Assembly (NCBI GenBank): GCA_014534385.1
Contig: JACVRP010000165.1
Location: 1-7,949 of the forward strand
Length of the DNA: 7,949 nucleotides
Source of the DNA: Cyanobacteria bacterium Co-bin13
GTDB taxonomy: Bacteria; Cyanobacteriota; Cyanobacteriia; Phormidesmidales; Phormidesmidaceae
Reading direction: 5' to 3'
Positions within the stretch are counted from its first letter, which is position 1, and every line of letters starts with the position of its first letter. A program made the translations under genes and the position numbers. Under the pieces are notes generated by a model that had not been told where the DNA came from, did not search any database, and was given only the letters and a program-made list of their open reading frames with translations. Positions 5,940-7,949 of the stretch are shown piece after piece.

Positions 5940-7213
5940 GCCTAATCATTGCCCTACTCGCCGTCATGTTTGGGGCGACCGGCGGTATTGTGCTGGTGGT
6001 CCGCAACCTCTACCACATCTGCCAGCCCAGTGAGGTGCTCATCTTCTCAGGCGACACGCGCACCGTCAGCGATGGTCGCAAGGTCGGCTATCGGCTGGTC
6101 AAGGGCGGCAGCAGCATCCGCAAACCTTTGTTGGAAAAGACGTTCCGCATGGAGCTGACCAACATGATCATTGACTTGAAGGTGACCAACGCCTACTCCA
6201 AGGGCGGCATTCCCCTCAAGGTCGATGGCGTTGCCAACATCAAAATTGCTGGGGAAGAGCCCGCTATTCACAACGCGATTGAGCGTCTGCTGGGCAAAAG
6301 CCGCGAACAGATCGAAAAAATCGCCCAGGAAACTCTGGAAGGCAACCTGCGAGGTGTCCTAGCCACCCTCACTCCAGAGGAGGTCAACGAAGACAAAATG
6401 GCCTTTGTTCGCAACCTGCTAGACGAAGCCGAAGACGACCTGGAGCAGCTGGGGCTAATTCTAGACAACCTGCAAATCCAAAACATCTCTGACGACGTCA
6501 ACTACCTCAACTCCATTGGCCGTAAGCAGCGAGCCGATTTGCTGCGCGATGCCCGTATTGCTGAAGCTGAGGCCAAAACCAAGTCGTCACTGCAGACCTC
6601 AGAAAACTTGAGAAAGACCTCTCTGCGCCAGATCTCAGCCAAGATTGAGACCACCCGCGCCGATGCCGATCGCCGTCTGCAAAATGCGCTTAGTCAGCGC
6701 CAGGCCGCCATCTCCGAAGCCGAATCGGAAATCGCTGCCGAGGTCGCCCGTACCGAAGCCGCTCTAGCCGTGCAGCGAGAACGCCGCAATCAGGTGGAGC
6801 AGCAGCTCCAGGCTGATGTGGTAGCGCCTGCCGAGGCCGCCTGCAAGCGAGCCCAGGCTGAGGCTAAGGGTGAAGCTGCCAGCATTATTGAGGATGGTCG
6901 GGCCAGAGCCGAAGGTATTCGAGAGCTAGCCGAGACCTGGAGATCGGCAGGCGACAGCGCTCGCGAGATCTTCCTGTTCCAGAAGCTAGAGACGCTATTG
7001 GCTAGCCTGGTTGCCACTGTGCCTGATATTGAAGTTGAAAAAGTCACGGTGATCGACCCCGGTGGCGGCAGCAGCGCTACTAAGCTCGCCTCATTTATGG
7101 AGCAGCTGCGCCAGAGCACTGGTCTAGACCTGGCTCAGACTGTTCGTAGCTTGGGCAGCAATGGCAACGGCAACGGGTCCTTGCCTAGCGATCGCAGCGA
7201 CAGCGCTAGTTAG
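5936..7213 (+). CDS. Flotillin/SPFH-domain membrane scaffold protein (paralog 2)
   Basis: The 425-residue product starts directly with a membrane helix (about 3-22) and lacks the N-terminal extension of its neighbour. After Cys29 in ICQP comes the SPFH domain (about 30-200) with VTNAYSKGG (83-91), NAIERLLG (113-120), ETLEGNLRGVLATLTPE (132-148) and YLNSIGRKQ (190-198). By eye this region aligns without gaps to paralog 1 from IC-P to IGR-Q. The coiled coil (about 202-320) differs in sequence. It ends in a flotillin-type APAEAACKRAQAEAKGEA block (297-314) and a helical FLFQKLETLLASL segment (347-359). The C-terminal tail is Ser/Gly/Asn-rich. The four-base overlap with paralog 1 argues for equal, coupled synthesis and possibly a mixed oligomer, as with flotillin-1/2 or HflK/HflC (inference). 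It is the last gene of the operon; a terminator hairpin begins 20 bases after the stop. Confidence 0.92.
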   Translation: MSLIIALLAVMFGATGGIVLVVRNLYHICQPSEVLIFSGDTRTVSDGRKVGYRLVKGGSSIRKPLLEKTFRMELTNMIIDLKVTNAYSKGGIPLKVDGVANIKIAGEEPAIHNAIERLLGKSREQIEKIAQETLEGNLRGVLATLTPEEVNEDKMAFVRNLLDEAEDDLEQLGLILDNLQIQNISDDVNYLNSIGRKQRADLLRDARIAEAEAKTKSSLQTSENLRKTSLRQISAKIETTRADADRRLQNALSQRQAAISEAESEIAAEVARTEAALAVQRERRNQVEQQLQADVVAPAEAACKRAQAEAKGEAASIIEDGRARAEGIRELAETWRSAGDSAREIFLFQKLETLLASLVATVPDIEVEKVTVIDPGGGSSATKLASFMEQLRQSTGLDLAQTVRSLGSNGNGNGSLPSDRSDSAS

Positions 7214-7232
7214 GACACTTAGCTGTGCTGAT

Positions 7233-7268
7233 CAAACCCCAGGGGGCTTAAGCACCTCTGGGGTTTTG
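7233..7268. terminator. Rho-independent terminator-like hairpin, possibly bidirectional
   Basis: AAACCCCAG (7234-7242) pairs perfectly with CTGGGGTTT (7258-7266). A G-T pair and two G-C pairs extend the stem inward, and the loop region contains GCTTAAGC. A short T-run (7264-7267) ends the right arm. On the minus strand the complementary arm ends in TTT, so the hairpin could also stop the convergent dipeptidase transcript, whose stop codon is at 7297. The T-tract is short, so efficiency is uncertain. Confidence 0.75.
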
Positions 7269-7273
7269 AGTTT

Positions 7274-7281
7274 GCGATCGC
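7274..7281. repeat. HIP1 octamer GCGATCGC (one of seven in the window)
   Basis: GCGATCGC is the highly iterated palindrome of cyanobacterial genomes. It occurs here and at 1003-1010, 1723-1730, 4197-4204, 4659-4666, 5778-5785 and 7188-7195, about one per 1.1 kb. This is far above chance and is the main evidence for a cyanobacterial host. This copy is the only intergenic one; the others lie within coding sequence. Confidence 0.9.
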
Positions 7282-7296
7282 ACGCTTTATGCTGTT

Positions 7297-7949
7297 TTAA
7301 GGGATGGTTGTTGTGCCTGTTATCGGCGCAGGGACTTCTCCGTAGGCTGCAAAAGCACAGCCCTTTGCAGCTGCCCATAACTGATTGCCAAAGTCGAAAT
7401 GCCACCATTCAAACTCGTCGAATCGAAAATCCTCAGCAGACATCACTTCCCTAAGTAATCGGCGATTCTCACGAATCTCAGCGTCTCTTCCCGGCTCCTC
7501 AAAATAAAGAGAAGCTGCTTCTAATCCAAAGTGGTCAAAACCAGTTCCCATATTAAGTTCAGCACCCTGTTGATCTACTAGCGTGAGATCCACGGCCCCT
7601 CCCGTGGAGTGCGGAGGGGTAATCTCTAGAGAGGGTGCGGCAACCCAAATAGTCATTTCTTTATCTAGGCGCGATTCATCCCATTCAGGATGCTCGACCG
7701 CAAACTGTTTCCGGTAATAGCGGTAAAGCTTACCCTGTGTTTCTCGGGATCTCCAGGCATCCCAAACTTTGAGTTTATACCCGCGAAGATTGTCCTGAAA
7801 CCGTTGAAGCTTTTGAGCAACTCTTTCTCTCAGGAAGCATCTAGGTGAGCTGATGGCCCCCTGCTAGAAGTACATCAGATCAAGCACAAAAATGAACTTA
7901 GATAAGTCAACAAGGGGTTCACCACAGTCTTGAATGGGCAGGTGCTGCC
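7297..7949 (-). pseudogene. VanX-type (M15D) D-Ala-D-Ala dipeptidase gene interrupted by an in-frame TAG, 5' end cut by window edge
   Basis: The family is a zinc dipeptidase cleaving D-Ala-D-Ala, or related LD/DD-dipeptides, in cell-wall metabolism. Reading the minus strand from 7947 gives QHLPIQDCGEPLVDLS... up to MYF, then TAG at 7866-7864. The frame resumes immediately with QGAISSPRCFLRERVAQKL and stays open to TAA at 7299-7297. In visible-frame numbering the expected active-site residues are present: Arg66 (VWDAWRS), His113 and Asp120 (PPHSTGGAVD), Glu180 and His183 (EWWHF). NRRLLREVM (161-169) and MGTGFD (133-138) are also family-like. Homology on both sides of the TAG in one frame shows a single gene. 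No ATG, GTG or TTG occurs in frame between the TAG and the ATG at 7656, and a start there would lose Arg66. It may be a recent pseudogene, a readthrough gene or a sequencing error. Only a few N-terminal residues appear to be missing beyond the edge. Confidence 0.82.
7864..7866 (-). other. In-frame amber (TAG) codon in the dipeptidase gene
   Basis: On the minus strand the context is TTC TAG CAG GGG. Family-like sequence runs into and out of this codon without a frame change. CAG to TAG is a one-base change, and a glutamine here is plausible but not proven. The downstream codon CAG gives a TAG-CAR context, which promotes readthrough in some plant viruses; nothing shows that it does so in cyanobacteria. 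Confidence 0.8.

Noticed and set aside
7297..7656. 119-residue protein starting at ATG 7656 as a complete gene
   Set aside because: Dipeptidase homology continues upstream in the same frame through the TAG to the window edge, and this start would drop the active-site Arg.

Overview
The window looks like a chromosomal segment of a cyanobacterium, probably a filamentous Leptolyngbya/Phormidium-like one. Seven copies of the octamer GCGATCGC (HIP1, typical of cyanobacteria) occur in 7.9 kb. Intergenic gaps carry degenerate C-run and 'CTGCCTT' repeats of the kind common in such genomes, and several start codons lack a clear Shine-Dalgarno sequence. No rRNA, tRNA, CRISPR array, insertion sequence or phage gene was seen. 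Assignments rest on reading motifs by eye; no database was searched.

Left third (1-2979, minus strand): an efflux cluster read right to left. It encodes a membrane-fusion (periplasmic adaptor) protein, then an extended short-chain dehydrogenase/epimerase-like protein, then the N-terminal 117 residues of an RND-type pump permease that leaves the window at base 1. Both gaps between these genes are filled by versions of one repeat that begins at the stop codon (TAAGGCAGA...), is purine-rich and then becomes C-rich up to the next start.

Divergent control region (2980-3131) and PadR-type regulator (3132-3689, plus strand): the region holds a perfect 20-bp palindrome over the -10 of a good sigma-70-like promoter for the regulator. 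Two weaker related sites lie nearer the pump genes. The simplest reading is a self-regulating PadR repressor that also controls the pump, responding to an unknown small molecule.

Right-centre (3814-7213, plus strand): a membrane-microdomain operon. It has an NfeD-like membrane protein with an Asp-rich loop, followed by two different flotillin/SPFH proteins whose genes overlap by ATGA. NfeD plus SPFH is an established partnership. Two tandem paralogs sharing a gap-free SPFH core suggest a hetero-oligomeric scaffold (inference). A terminator hairpin at 7233-7268 closes the operon.

Right edge (7297-7949, minus strand): a VanX/M15D-type D-Ala-D-Ala dipeptidase gene with all recognisable catalytic residues but an in-frame TAG near its N-terminus. 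It is either a recent pseudogene, a readthrough gene or a sequencing error.

The most notable features are the amber-interrupted dipeptidase, the C-run tracts before four start codons (G-quadruplex-capable on the template strand in three cases), the three-site operator arrangement, and the NfeD-plus-two-flotillins operon. None can be proven novel from sequence alone.
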